A stretch of DNA of 64,000 nucleotides, taken from Bacillus sp. 1NLA3E (GTDB lineage Bacteria; Bacillota; Bacilli; Bacillales; Cytobacillaceae). The position numbers and the translations under genes were made by a program. This document shows positions 51,910-60,966 of this stretch, in pieces (the stretch's first letter is position 1; every line of letters starts with the position of its first letter). Under the pieces are notes generated by a model. It was not told the origin of the DNA. It did not search any database and saw nothing but the letters and a program-made list of their open reading frames with translations. The stretch is taken from the NCBI RefSeq assembly GCF_000242895.2, contig NC_021171.1, positions 4,312,001 through 4,376,000 on the forward strand, given 5' to 3'.

Positions 51910-52698
51910 ATGAAAGCCTTTATTACCGTAATTTATGCACTTGCCTGTATTGCCTTTATCGGGATAAGCCATTACTACTGGACACAGAAAACAACAGCCG
52001 ATCAAGCAGCAGGTCAAGGTCAAGTTCATGTTAATGAATCTGTTACCAAAGCGAGCACACAGCAAGATACCATTGATGAACTTCTTCCGCTAACAAAGAA
52101 CTGGCCTGAACAAAGCGTGAAACGGTTTAAACAAGTAGTTAAAGAGAACAAGACTTTTAAAATAGTGATTGCTGGTTCCGCTGCATTAGGCGGAGCCGAC
52201 GGTTGGGCGGAACTAACGAAAGCTAGACTGATAGACTCCTTTGGCAATGAGAACCTGTCCGTTACTATTAAAGAATATGATTTGACGTCTGAACAGTTTA
52301 TTGCTGAGAAAAAGGATCGTGAATTAGCTTCCTTAAAGGCAGATATGGTGCTTTTTGAACCGTTTATTTTAAAGAATAACGGTGTAATTACAATTGAGAA
52401 AACTCTTGCAGATTTAGACACGATTATCGGTACTGTAAAAAAAACCTCGCCAGATATTGTCTTTCTTTTACAGCCATCTTACCCAGTCTATCAAGCAAAA
52501 ATCTATCCGACACAGGTTAGTGAGTTAAAGAAATACGCTGAGGAAAAAGGGATCACCTACCTTAACCATTGGGGAGTTTGGCCAGACCCGAATACAGACG
52601 ATATTAAAACTCTTTTATCCACTGACCAAGAGGGACCGAATGAACAGGGACATCAGCTTTGGAGCGATTTTGTTTGTGATTTTTTAATTAGTAATTAG
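51910..52698 (+). CDS. SGNH/GDSL-type hydrolase, membrane-anchored
   Basis: About 262 aa. An N-terminal signal anchor (AFITVIYALACIAFIGISHYY) is followed by an SGNH-like fold: FKIVIAGSAALGGADGWAEL, then MVLFEPFILKNNG, PDIVFLLQPSYP and a C-terminal GPNEQGHQLWSDF block containing the expected His. The nucleophile block reads GSAALG rather than GDS, so the Asp before Ser is missing; the serine is kept. The family includes esterases and O-acetyl-hydrolases acting on cell-surface glycans. GGAGG is eight bases before ATG 51910. Stand-alone gene. Confidence 0.75.
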   Translation: MKAFITVIYALACIAFIGISHYYWTQKTTADQAAGQGQVHVNESVTKASTQQDTIDELLPLTKNWPEQSVKRFKQVVKENKTFKIVIAGSAALGGADGWAELTKARLIDSFGNENLSVTIKEYDLTSEQFIAEKKDRELASLKADMVLFEPFILKNNGVITIEKTLADLDTIIGTVKKTSPDIVFLLQPSYPVYQAKIYPTQVSELKKYAEEKGITYLNHWGVWPDPNTDDIKTLLSTDQEGPNEQGHQLWSDFVCDFLISN

Positions 52699-52702
52699 GA
52701 AA

Positions 52703-52745
52703 AACAAAGGCTGATACTCAAATTAATGAGTGCCTGCCTTTTTAT
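52703..52745 (+). terminator. Probable terminator after the SGNH hydrolase
   Basis: AAGGCTGATACTCA and TGAGTGCCTGCCTT pair imperfectly, followed by TTTTATTTT. Confidence 0.65.
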
Positions 52746-53191
52746 TTTGGTCCAAAATTCTACAACTACATGTGGAAATTCAGCAAATTTCCTAGGAAAT
52801 TTTATATTTATTGTCGGGGCTTGCGTATTATTCCTATTAGCTAGGAGCAAAAGGGACTGTGCGCTTTTACTTGTATAAGGTTGCTCTTTCCTTCATTAAA
52901 AGCGTTATTTTTTGCCAGCCTCCGTTCGACACAAACGAACTCCTTCGGATACAAACATAGCTAGTGTATGGACACCATTTCGTCACCGCTTTTTGATTTT
53001 TCGAACAATGGACCCTTTTTGTAAAATAAAGCCTGTTTTAGTGTCCATTTTTGTCTTTTCGCTAGCCGAAAATCAGAAAATGCCCTAGGAAAAAATCAGG
53101 TTTCTTCGATTCGTCATAATTTTCCCGAAACGATATGGTTAGGTTACCCGGGAATACAATGGTGAGCGCGCTTCCCTGAAGGGATTTCTTC
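52746..53191. other. Intergenic region upstream of the sigma factor gene
   Basis: About 450 bp without recognisable genes. A TCCCTGAAGGGA hairpin (about 53173-53184) overlaps the Shine-Dalgarno of the sigma factor and could restrict its translation. Nothing else identified. Confidence 0.4.
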
Positions 53192-53680
53192 ATGGAAGGT
53201 TTTGAAGAACTGGCAAAGCAGTATGAACCGATGATTTATAAAATCATGAAAACATTACACATTTATAAAGATAAGGACGAGTTTTTCCAGCTTGGTTTGG
53301 TCGGCTTATGGGAAGCTAAATTAAAGTTCGACCCTAACAAAGGTGAGTTTACCAACTATGCATTCACGTACATTAAAGGTTTATTTTTAACAGAGATGGC
53401 GAAAACAAATCGGCACGCGGAACGGATGGTGTTTCCAAAGGATGAGTTTTGGGAGGTTATTGAGGATACTGGTGCTAAGATGCCATTTGAAGCGAAGTTG
53501 TTGCTCTCTTATTGTGAGTCTTTATCAGTCGGGCAAACGAAATGGGTTTTTTACACTTGCGTGGATGGTTTGAGTGTTAGGGAGATTGCCGCAAAGGAAG
53601 GTGTTTCTGTTTCAGCGGTGAAAATGTGGCGGAATGGTGCCAAGCGAAAACTTCGCGGGAGCTTAGAGAATGTAGAATAA
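53192..53680 (+). CDS. Small sigma-70 family RNA polymerase sigma factor
   Basis: 162 aa with sigma region 2 (EFFQLGLVGLWEAKLKFDPN, TNYAFTYIKGLFLTEMAKTN) and region 4 with its helix-turn-helix (GLSVREIAAKEGVSVSAVKM). Region 3 is absent, as in ECF-like or ComX/SigO-type factors. No anti-sigma gene is adjacent. The AAGGGA ribosome site is partly in a hairpin. The promoter set it recognises cannot be deduced. The next gene is a GGDEF/HD-GYP protein, which is a possible but unproven target. Confidence 0.85.
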   Translation: MEGFEELAKQYEPMIYKIMKTLHIYKDKDEFFQLGLVGLWEAKLKFDPNKGEFTNYAFTYIKGLFLTEMAKTNRHAERMVFPKDEFWEVIEDTGAKMPFEAKLLLSYCESLSVGQTKWVFYTCVDGLSVREIAAKEGVSVSAVKMWRNGAKRKLRGSLENVE

Positions 53681-53813
53681 TCAAGACTGCCCCAGACCCG
53701 TCAAAAATATCCACTTCCCCAAGGAAAGGTTTACCACTATAATAAAAGTACAATGGGAGAGGTCGTTTGACGGTTTCTCCCTCCTACTTTGAATAGATGC
53801 GAGTGATTGATAA

Positions 53814-55637
53814 ATGCCAAGAAAAATGGAATCCGCTAGAATCTACTTAGCTACAGTGTCAATTATCGGAATAGTGGCATTCTTCATGATGCAACAATTC
53901 CATTTTAGCGATGCCTTCGGATCTACGATCTCATTTGTTCTTCTAGGGGCGATTATTATCCTAAGCCATTTTATGATTACCATCCCACCTTACGAAAAAA
54001 ATATTTCGATGGATTCGGCCATTTATTTGGCTATTTTGTTTTTGTTCGGGCCAAGCCTAGCCTTAAATATTCTATTAATCAATGCGTTTTTTTACGGAAT
54101 ATGGAAAAAGAAGATTGCTTGGTGGAAGCATGTATTTAATTTTGCCATTTACTCGTTAATGATTATACTATCGTACAATATTTTTATTTTGTTTGGCGGG
54201 AAGGTTGGGGAAATCCAAACAAAGCACTTAATACCATATGTACTTTCATTAACTGGTTATTTTGCTGTGAATATACTCCTGACCATCCTTTATTTCTTAT
54301 TATTAAAAAATGAAAGCAAAAAGGTAGTGTTACAGGGGTTTATCAAGGATATAACGTTTTTGGTTAGTTACTTTACTACTCTACTTTTGTCTTTTGTTCT
54401 AGGAATTTTAATCAACGATGAAGGGGTGTTCGGGTTATTTCTATTTGTTTGTGTTGTAATGTTGATATCGATTGTCAATAGACAGTACTTCCAAATTTTT
54501 CAAGAGGTAACCAAAAAGGCTCAAATAGACTACTTGACTGGATTATATAATCACGGCAGCTTTAAGGAGTTGCTTGAAAAAGAAGTCTCGTTAGCTAAAA
54601 AAACAGATTCCCCGTTAAGCTTAGCCCTGATTGATTTGGATGATTTTAAAAAATACAATGATTTATATGGTCATATTCAAGGAGATCAGTTACTAAAGAT
54701 ATTCGGGAAATTAATAGCTTCGTATACTTATCCGAAAAATTTCATTCCAGCACGGTATGGTGGCGAGGAGTTTGCCATCTTAATGCCTCAGACAAATAGT
54801 AGTGATGCCTATGCTTTTTTAAACTATTTTAGAAAAAAAGTAAATGATACATGTATTGAGGGTGTTGAAGTGCTACCTTACGGTTGTTTGTCATTTTCGG
54901 CGGGAATTGCGGAGTATGAAAAAGATATGTATAGCACTTCCGAGCTTATAAATAAAGCGGATCAGGCGATGTATTTGTCCAAAGCCCAAGGAAAGAATAT
55001 GGTCCAAATTTATCAGGAAATTTTTGCAGAATCATCGTTTATTATTGAAGAAGAGCTGGAGAAAGCTGATCAAAAATTATCCTTGTTCCTCGCTAAGGAT
55101 GTCCTTACGTATCGCCACAGTAAGCGGGTGTTCCAATATGCGGACGATTTTTCACAGAAGCTAAATTCCAGTGAACATGAGCGTCAAATTTTCAAGCTCG
55201 GAGCATTAGTGCATGACATCGGAAAGCTTGAAATTCCCAAGCATATTTTACTTAAAAAGGGGAACATCGATTCTCATGAATGGGAATTGGTTAAAAATCA
55301 TGTTATTTTTGGGAAGGAATTCATTTCGACGAATAAGCAATGGAAGGATGTTCTGCCATTGGTCGAGCTTCACCATGAACGTTATGATGGGAAAGGTTAT
55401 CCTTACGGGTTGAAAGGCGAAAATATTCCAAAGCTGGCCAGGATTTTGTGCATTATTGATTCATTTGATGCAATGACAACAGAGCGGCCTTACCAAAAAG
55501 CGAAATCCTTTCAAGAAGCTTTTGAAGAGTTACGTTCTTGCTCAGGCTCGCAGTTTGACCCTATGTATGTCGAGCCGTTTATTCAAATGATGAAGGAACA
55601 ATACGATTTGGAGATGGCGATGGATTTTGTGATTTGA
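53814..55637 (+). CDS. Membrane diguanylate cyclase/phosphodiesterase-type protein (GGDEF + HD-GYP)
   Basis: 607 aa. Residues 1-225 form about seven or eight transmembrane helices, a likely sensor region. A GGDEF domain follows (DYLTGLYNHGSFKELLEKEV; signature RYGGEEFAIL, active GGEEF form). The C-terminal HD domain has HSKRVFQYADDF, VHDIGKLEIP and the GYP segment HHERYDGKGYPYGLKGENIP. GGDEF makes cyclic di-GMP and HD-GYP hydrolyses it; both sites look intact, so the net activity cannot be predicted. Followed by a strong terminator. Confidence 0.93.
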   Translation: MPRKMESARIYLATVSIIGIVAFFMMQQFHFSDAFGSTISFVLLGAIIILSHFMITIPPYEKNISMDSAIYLAILFLFGPSLALNILLINAFFYGIWKKKIAWWKHVFNFAIYSLMIILSYNIFILFGGKVGEIQTKHLIPYVLSLTGYFAVNILLTILYFLLLKNESKKVVLQGFIKDITFLVSYFTTLLLSFVLGILINDEGVFGLFLFVCVVMLISIVNRQYFQIFQEVTKKAQIDYLTGLYNHGSFKELLEKEVSLAKKTDSPLSLALIDLDDFKKYNDLYGHIQGDQLLKIFGKLIASYTYPKNFIPARYGGEEFAILMPQTNSSDAYAFLNYFRKKVNDTCIEGVEVLPYGCLSFSAGIAEYEKDMYSTSELINKADQAMYLSKAQGKNMVQIYQEIFAESSFIIEEELEKADQKLSLFLAKDVLTYRHSKRVFQYADDFSQKLNSSEHERQIFKLGALVHDIGKLEIPKHILLKKGNIDSHEWELVKNHVIFGKEFISTNKQWKDVLPLVELHHERYDGKGYPYGLKGENIPKLARILCIIDSFDAMTTERPYQKAKSFQEAFEELRSCSGSQFDPMYVEPFIQMMKEQYDLEMAMDFVI

Positions 55638-55647
55638 TTGTGTGGGA

Positions 55648-55695
55648 AAGCAGTAGGTAGTAGGGAAGGGTTCCCTACTACCTACTGCTTTTTTT
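55648..55695 (+). terminator. Very strong terminator after the GGDEF/HD-GYP gene
   Basis: AAGCAGTAGGTAGTAGGGAA (55648-55667) pairs perfectly with the complementary 20 bases at 55671-55690 across GGG, followed by TTTTTTT. Confidence 0.95.
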
Positions 55696-55768
55696 GTTGT
55701 ATTGATGTTTTGTGCTTCCAGGTGATAATTTGTAAATCAATGGGAATGGTGAATGAAACACATTTTTT

Positions 55769-55801
55769 CAGTTTGAACCTCATTGTGATAAGGTTCAAAC
55801 T
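55769..55801. terminator. Hairpin downstream of the VOC gene
   Basis: AGTTTGAACCT and AGGTTCAAACT form an 11-bp perfect stem. The minus side has no clear U-run, so it may be a stabilising 3' hairpin rather than a classical terminator for the gene ending at 55834. Confidence 0.5.
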
Positions 55802-55833
55802 ATTTATTCGTTGGGCGTGGTTTTTTTGGAGGA

Positions 55834-56220
55834 TTATTTTTCATAAAATTCTATTGGCAATCCGTCTGGATCAGCAAAGAAGGTGAATTTTTTATTTGTA
55901 TATGGGTCAATTCTGATAGGCTCAGATGTTATATCTTGGCTCGTAAGTTGCTCGACCGCTCCCTCGATATCATCCACCTCAAATGCTAAGTGACGCAATC
56001 CAGCAGACTCTGGATAACTCGGACGTTTGGGCGGATTCGGAAATGAGAATAGTTCTATTTGGTAGAGGCCATTGACCTCTAGGTCCAATTTATACGAATT
56101 TCTTTCCTCGCGATAGATTTCTTGGACTGGAGTAAGCCCTAAAATACGTACATAGAAGTCCTTTGATTTTTCGTAGTCACTGCAAATAATTGCGATGTGA
56201 TGGATTTTGTTTAGCTTCAT
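55834..56220 (-). CDS. VOC-family (glyoxalase/bleomycin-resistance fold) protein
   Basis: 128 aa of the YwkD/SMU1112c-like branch. IHHIAIICSDYEKSKDFYVR contains the first metal-ligand His, GLRHLAFEVDDIEGAVEQL the second block, and FFADPDGLPIEFYE the final Glu ligand. Metal-dependent lyase or isomerase chemistry is typical of the family; the substrate is unknown. AAGGATG precedes ATG 56220. Single gene. Confidence 0.85.
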   Translation of the reverse strand: MKLNKIHHIAIICSDYEKSKDFYVRILGLTPVQEIYREERNSYKLDLEVNGLYQIELFSFPNPPKRPSYPESAGLRHLAFEVDDIEGAVEQLTSQDITSEPIRIDPYTNKKFTFFADPDGLPIEFYEK

Positions 56221-56302
56221 TTCTTCATGACATCCTTTTTAGTGTACTTTTTTAATAAATTTACACCAGAAATGCCGTGAAAGAAAGTCTGAATAGATGG
56301 GA

Positions 56303-56355
56303 ATTTAGCGCGTTAAAGCACCGGGGGTCAGGCATCCAATCGCGCTTTAACGCAC
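56303..56355. repeat. Short dispersed repeat with ACCGGGGGTCAGGCA core
   Basis: GCGCGTTAAAGC and GCGCTTTAACGC flank a GGGGGTCAGGCATCC core, forming a potential hairpin. The core recurs twice at 59015-59098. Confidence 0.7.
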
Positions 56356-56474
56356 GAAAGACTAGTGCTTGTTTGGGTGCCTTTGTTAATTGATGGTTAT
56401 TGTTTGAACTCGTTTTTTGGAAGGAGTAAAATATTGGTGTAAGGTAATTTATGCTAGAAAAGGAGGAATCAGCG

Positions 56475-56906
56475 ATGACCAACTTATCATTGAAACATAG
56501 AAATCGGGATTGGGGTGAGATGTGGGATTCTCTAAACGATTTCTTCACTGACAATCTACATTCATCAATCAGAGGTGACCTACACCAATTCCGTACAGAC
56601 ATTAAAGATTTAGGTGATCATTATCTAATTGAGGCAGAAATGCCTGGCTTCGAAAAAGAAGACATCAAAGTGGATTATGACCATGGTTATTTAACTATTT
56701 CGGCCAAACGGGAAGCTTCTACCAAAGAGGAAAAAGATAATTACATCCGCCAAGAAAGACATTATGGGGAATTTGAGCGCCGCTTCTTTGTTGAGGACAT
56801 TAATGAAAACATGATTGAAGCTATCTTCAAAAACGGTGTCCTAACTCTTAATTGTCTTAAACTAGCAATCTCCGCAACTGAACGGAAACGGATTGAAATT
56901 CACTAG
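56475..56906 (+). CDS. Hsp20/alpha-crystallin family small heat-shock protein
   Basis: 143 aa. A short N-terminal arm (LKHRNRDWGEMWDSLNDFF) is followed by the alpha-crystallin domain (FRTDIKDLGDHYLIEAEMPG, DYDHGYLTISAKRE, FERRFFVEDINENMIEA, FKNGVLTLNC) and a C-terminal extension. ATP-independent holdase binding unfolded protein. AAGGAGG lies eight bases before ATG 56475. No CIRCE element is visible upstream. Monocistronic with its own terminator. Confidence 0.92.
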   Translation: MTNLSLKHRNRDWGEMWDSLNDFFTDNLHSSIRGDLHQFRTDIKDLGDHYLIEAEMPGFEKEDIKVDYDHGYLTISAKREASTKEEKDNYIRQERHYGEFERRFFVEDINENMIEAIFKNGVLTLNCLKLAISATERKRIEIH

Positions 56907-56930
56907 GATGAAAACATATATTTAACTGAT

Positions 56931-56970
56931 ACCGCGGTTCAGAGGCGCAAGCCCTCTCCGCGGTTTTTAT
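56931..56970 (+). terminator. Terminator after hsp20
   Basis: ACCGCGGTTCAGAGG pairs with CCTCTCCGCGGT (small bulge) around GCGCAAGC, followed by TTTTTAT. Confidence 0.9.
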
Positions 56971-57125
56971 ATTTCGGCGTTGTAGGACTTTTAAAGAAAT
57001 ACTTGATCATTTCTTCCTCACTTTCCTATTCCGCTTTATTATTTTTTATCTTTTATGACTTAACTCACATACAAATCGTATCTGATAATTTAAACTATTA
57101 GAAAACTATGAATCAGGTGAAAAGA

Positions 57126-58808
57126 TTGATAAATTCGAAAATACTAACAGGTGCTGACTTATTATTTGAATCTTTAGCTTCGCAAGGTGTAAAAAGTGTT
57201 TTCGGATGTCACGGTGATACGATGTTGCCGTTATATGATGTTATATCAGATAATCCCTATATTAATTTTGTGCAATTAAAACATGAGCAAGCCGCGGTTC
57301 ATGCAGCAGACGGGTATGCCCGAGCCACTGGCAAGCCTGGAGTTGCGATAATAAGTACTGCCTCTGGCGTGACAAATGGAGTAACGGGCATCGCCACTGC
57401 TTATAGTGATTCTGTTCCAATTGTGGTCATTACTGCCCAGTTATTTTTTAATAAAATCGAAAACGAGACGGGTGATGATTTAAATTTTATCGGGATTAAT
57501 GTTCCAATTACGAAACATATTTTTACTGTAAAAGAAGTGAATGATCTTGCGGGGGTTATACAGGAGGCGATTCATATCGCTGCTGAAGGAAGACCAGGGC
57601 CAGTCATCATTGAACTTTCAAAGGAAGTCCTTACAGACCATCCAGTTGAAATGTCGAGTAAGCTATCGGTAATAAATTCTTCTAAACTATATCACGACAA
57701 ATCCTTTGAAAAGGCGGTTGAATACATCGAAAAGGCCCGGAAACCCGTATTTTTTATTGGGGGAGGTACCATAATTTCTGGATCTAGTGCGATTTTAAGC
57801 GAGGTCGTTCGCCAATCTGGGATTCCTGTTGTGAGTTCACTAATGGGACTTGGTGCATTAAGTACGGCTGACCCTTTACACTTAGGGATGCTGGGAATGC
57901 ATGGAACTTTTGCTGCGAACAAAGCCGTCCATCATGCCGATCTTCTGGTTTCAATCGGAGTACGGTTTAGCGATCGAGTGACGGGGAAAATCAGTGGCTT
58001 TTCACCGAGCTCAACCAAAATCCATGTTGATATTGATCCTGCCGAAATCAACAAAATCATCCGTATCGATTTGCCAATAGTTAGTGATGCAAGGGAATTT
58101 CTTTATTTTTTAAAAGAAAGGTTAGATTTTCAATTGGTTCAAGAAAACATTAAGGATTGGGTTGCCGAGGCGACTGTATGGCAACGGACGGTTCCGCGTT
58201 TTGATAGCTCTACTAGTGTTTTAAGGCCGCAAAATGTTATTAAGATGCTAGATGAATTTTCGAGTGATGAAACCATCGTTGTCACGGATGTTGGCCAGCA
58301 TCAAATTTGGACTGCTCACAATTATCATTTTACAAAACCTCGAACATTTTTAACTTCGGGGGGGTTAGGCACGATGGGATTTGGGCTTCCGGCTGCCATC
58401 GGGGCGGCTGTTGCGAGCCCTGAGAAGCAGATTATTTGTGTAACCGGTGATGGCAGTTTTCAAATGAATCTACAGGAATTAATGACGGCGGTCAGTTATC
58501 GGCTACCAATTAAAATTGCCATAATGAATAATGGGTACCTGGGAATGGTGCGCCAGTGGCAAGAAATGTTTTACGAGCGCCGTTATTCTTCAGTTAAGAT
58601 GACCTCGCCTGACTTTGTGAAGCTGGCTTCTGCATACGGGATTGTGGGTTATCATGCAAGTACCGAGGAGGAAGCGCGGGATGTGATTGCCAAGGCATTC
58701 CAGGAAGATGGGCCTGTTTTAATGGAGTTTAACGTCATGGAAGAAGAAAATGTGTATCCGATTGTTCCACCAAATCATAGTAATGACCAGTTGGTTTTGT
58801 CACGGTGA
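57126..58808 (+). CDS. Acetolactate-synthase-like ThDP-dependent enzyme, large subunit
   Basis: About 560 aa with three ThDP-enzyme domains. The catalytic Glu is in VQLKHEQAAVHAADGYARAT. A central domain has VVSSLMGLGALSTADPLHLG, and the ThDP/Mg motif GDGSFQMNLQELMTAVSYRL runs to NN. The segment normally GYPGGAVLPLYDAL reads GCHGDTMLPLYDV, so it is a divergent paralogue rather than the housekeeping IlvB. No small regulatory subunit gene is next to it. TTG at 57126 behind AGGTGA is preferred over ATG 57108, which lacks a site. Acetolactate formation is the default prediction; another 2-oxo-acid reaction is possible. Confidence 0.82.
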   Translation: MINSKILTGADLLFESLASQGVKSVFGCHGDTMLPLYDVISDNPYINFVQLKHEQAAVHAADGYARATGKPGVAIISTASGVTNGVTGIATAYSDSVPIVVITAQLFFNKIENETGDDLNFIGINVPITKHIFTVKEVNDLAGVIQEAIHIAAEGRPGPVIIELSKEVLTDHPVEMSSKLSVINSSKLYHDKSFEKAVEYIEKARKPVFFIGGGTIISGSSAILSEVVRQSGIPVVSSLMGLGALSTADPLHLGMLGMHGTFAANKAVHHADLLVSIGVRFSDRVTGKISGFSPSSTKIHVDIDPAEINKIIRIDLPIVSDAREFLYFLKERLDFQLVQENIKDWVAEATVWQRTVPRFDSSTSVLRPQNVIKMLDEFSSDETIVVTDVGQHQIWTAHNYHFTKPRTFLTSGGLGTMGFGLPAAIGAAVASPEKQIICVTGDGSFQMNLQELMTAVSYRLPIKIAIMNNGYLGMVRQWQEMFYERRYSSVKMTSPDFVKLASAYGIVGYHASTEEEARDVIAKAFQEDGPVLMEFNVMEEENVYPIVPPNHSNDQLVLSR

Positions 58809-59095
58809 GTTATACGTTTGAGAGGGGATGAAGGAATGGTCTATTGGCCAAAACCTTTGGGCATGGCACCTGCCGAAAGTAATATTAGGAAAAGATTTTT
58901 TGAGGTTTCTGTCATGGATGGTTACTTAGAAGATACTCGTTTACCGGGGACTCATGAGGAATATAGTAGTTACTCCCCACAGTGTGGTGCAGTCACACAT
59001 TGGATCGATCCGTGCCACTTTAACACACTACCGCACTGGGGGTCAGGCACCGATTCGCACTTTACCGCATCACCGCACCGGGGGTCAGGCAACGT
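58809..59095. other. Intergenic region with two tandem 42-bp repeats
   Basis: No convincing gene; an open frame at 58818-59099 runs into the repeats and resembles no family. Two copies of a 42-bp unit (CACTTTA ... CCGCAC-GGGGGTCAGGCA) lie at about 59015-59098, related to the element at 56303. Confidence 0.6.
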
Positions 59096-59967
59096 TTAGT
59101 GCTTTAGTTGGATGGCGTGTTGGATGTTTTGGTCGGTGATTTTGATGTTTTGTTGAAGGTCGGCGATGGTGCGGGCTAGTCTGATGATTTTGATTTGGGC
59201 ACGGTTGCTCCAGTTTTGTTTGGAAGAGATTTCTTGGAGGTTTTGTAATTGATAGCGGCTTAGTGGATTATCTTTAATCAGTGTCTCATAGGAAACACGG
59301 TTGTTGCTTATTTCTTGTCCATAACGATCGTATTGGCGCTCTCTTGCTTCGGTCACTCTTTTGCGGATTTGGTCTGAGGTTTCTTGGATACCGGATGATT
59401 GCCATTCTAACTTTACCGAATTCAGTTTAAGATTATATCGAATCGGTCTCTAATAGGCCCGGAGAGTTTATTTTGATAGGCATGAATTTCTTTTTTAGTA
59501 CAAGCACAGTAGTGGGTGTTTGACCCTGAATAACCACAGGGGCATGGGTTCATTGCTCCTAATAGAATGAATTTGGCGGGATAAGATACTGTTGAACGGG
59601 CACGGCAGATTGTCACTTCCCCACTTTCCAACGGCTGGCGGAGCATTTCAAGCGTTTTTCTTGTGAATTCGGCGACTTCATCCAGAAATAACACCCCACG
59701 ATGTGCTAATGAAATCTCCCCAGGTTTTGGAATTTGGCCTCCTCCAATAATTGACACACCTGAAGCAGAATGGTGCGGGTTTCGATAGGGTGGGAAATAA
59801 TAATCGTTTATGGGAGCTCCTCCTAATTGATAGATACTGATCATTTCCAGTTGAGCTTCTTTACTTAATGGAGGTAGGATCGATGGAAAACTTTCGGCGA
59901 GGAGGCTTTTCCCACATCCGGGCGGCCCTGTCATTAATACATTAGAGGTTCTGTTATCGCAAAACAT
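59096..59967 (-). pseudogene. comM: ComM/YifB Mg-chelatase-like AAA ATPase, truncated and frameshifted
   Basis: From 59967 the frame reads VLMTGPPGCGKSLLAESF (Walker A), GVLFLDEVAEFTRKTLEMLR (Walker B), AAMNPCPCGYSG-type GAMNPCPCGYSG and RDRFDIILN, then stops at 59422. In the next frame NSVKLEWQSSG, RVTEARERQYDRYGQEISNN, SKQNWSNRAQIKIIRLARTI and AIQLKH continue to 59099. One frameshift near 59425 splits the gene. The N-terminal ~200 residues (Lon-protease-like fold) are missing. Intact ComM is a hexameric helicase helping integrate DNA during transformation. Confidence 0.88.
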
Positions 59968-60026
59968 AACATTACATTTAAAGATGTAAATATATTTGAA
60001 CCGTATTTTGTAGTGGCTTTGTAATC

Positions 60027-60078
60027 AAAAGAAATGGCTCAGTTTTTAAATGAATTTGAGCCATTTCTTTTTTTTGCT
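60027..60078 (+). terminator. Terminator hairpin, orphan
   Basis: AGAAATGGCTCA pairs with TGAGCCATTTCT across a 15-base loop, then TTTTTTTT. No plus-strand gene precedes it, so it may be left from the lost 5' neighbour of comM. Confidence 0.7.
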
Positions 60079-60188
60079 TCTTCAACTAAAACTACCCTTC
60101 GTATTAAAAGAAAGCTTAAACCTGTAGAATACATTTCAAGTTTTTTACAAATATTAAGTCCATAAAAATGTTTTTAAGGGGTATTGAA

Positions 60189-60803
60189 ATGGTTACTAAT
60201 GATGAAGTACGACAAAACACCGATGTATTGAACAAACAAATCTTAAATAAGTGGCTTAATCAAGAAATGTTTACATTTGAGTGGTTTTTTATGCTGTTTA
60301 TAATTGTCGTATGCTATTTTTTATTTTTTTATCTTTTAGACAAAAAGCGAATAGTTGAGATTTTGCTATATGGTTCTCTTGTGTCGGTGGCATTTGTAGT
60401 TTACGATTCCATTGGGTTATTCTTTGGTTTTTGGGCGGACAATATGTCTTTGTTTCCTGTTTATCCTAATTTCTTTGGAAGTAACTTAACGGTTGCACCG
60501 TTGATTGCTATGATTATTTACCAATTTAAAAGTCCTTGGGATAGCTATTTACGATGGAGCATCTTATTTTCAGGTTTTTTCATTACTGGATATTATGGTA
60601 TTGTTTTGACTTCGATGGAAGTATTCGTTTACCTTAAACCATTTGCAAAAATAATCGACCTTTCTGCTTTTTTATCTGTTCTCATTATTTGTCGTGTAAT
60701 TATGGTTTTAATTCTAAAGAAGGAAGCACAAAAAGGGAATATAAGTGCAAAGCATTCATTATCAATACTTTCAGCTAAACAGAATAAAGGAAATAATTAT
60801 TAA
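60189..60803 (+). CDS. CBO0543-like multi-pass membrane protein
   Basis: About 204 aa with five or six transmembrane helices (FMLFIIVVCYFLFFYLL, IVEILLYGSLVSVAFVVYDS, LIAMIIYQF, SILFSGFFITGYYGIVL, LSVLIICRVIMVLIL). The layout and the segment FPVYPNFFGSNLTVAPLIAM resemble the CBO0543 family of spore-forming Firmicutes, whose function is unknown. AAGGGGT lies seven bases before ATG 60189. The end of the outer group II intron lies 22 bases past its stop, on the opposite strand. Confidence 0.68.
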   Translation: MVTNDEVRQNTDVLNKQILNKWLNQEMFTFEWFFMLFIIVVCYFLFFYLLDKKRIVEILLYGSLVSVAFVVYDSIGLFFGFWADNMSLFPVYPNFFGSNLTVAPLIAMIIYQFKSPWDSYLRWSILFSGFFITGYYGIVLTSMEVFVYLKPFAKIIDLSAFLSVLIICRVIMVLILKKEAQKGNISAKHSLSILSAKQNKGNNY

Positions 60804-60966
60804 AACAGAAGTTTATTAATACAGATAGGTAAGGGTTTGAAGTTATCGCTCCCTTTTCCCCCTGTCCACACCAGTACGTGCGACTTTCACCGCATACGGC
60901 GTTCCAACTAATCCAATTCATTCAATTCTATGTATTTGTTTAGATTGATGATGCTTTCTTCCGAAA

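Noticed and set aside
55213-55413. Alternative-frame ORF inside the HD-GYP gene
   Set aside because: Shadow of the strongly conserved HD-GYP coding frame.
58818-59099. 93-codon ORF after the acetolactate-synthase-like gene
   Set aside because: It reads into the 42-bp repeats and resembles no known protein; possibly a decayed gene start but not supportable.
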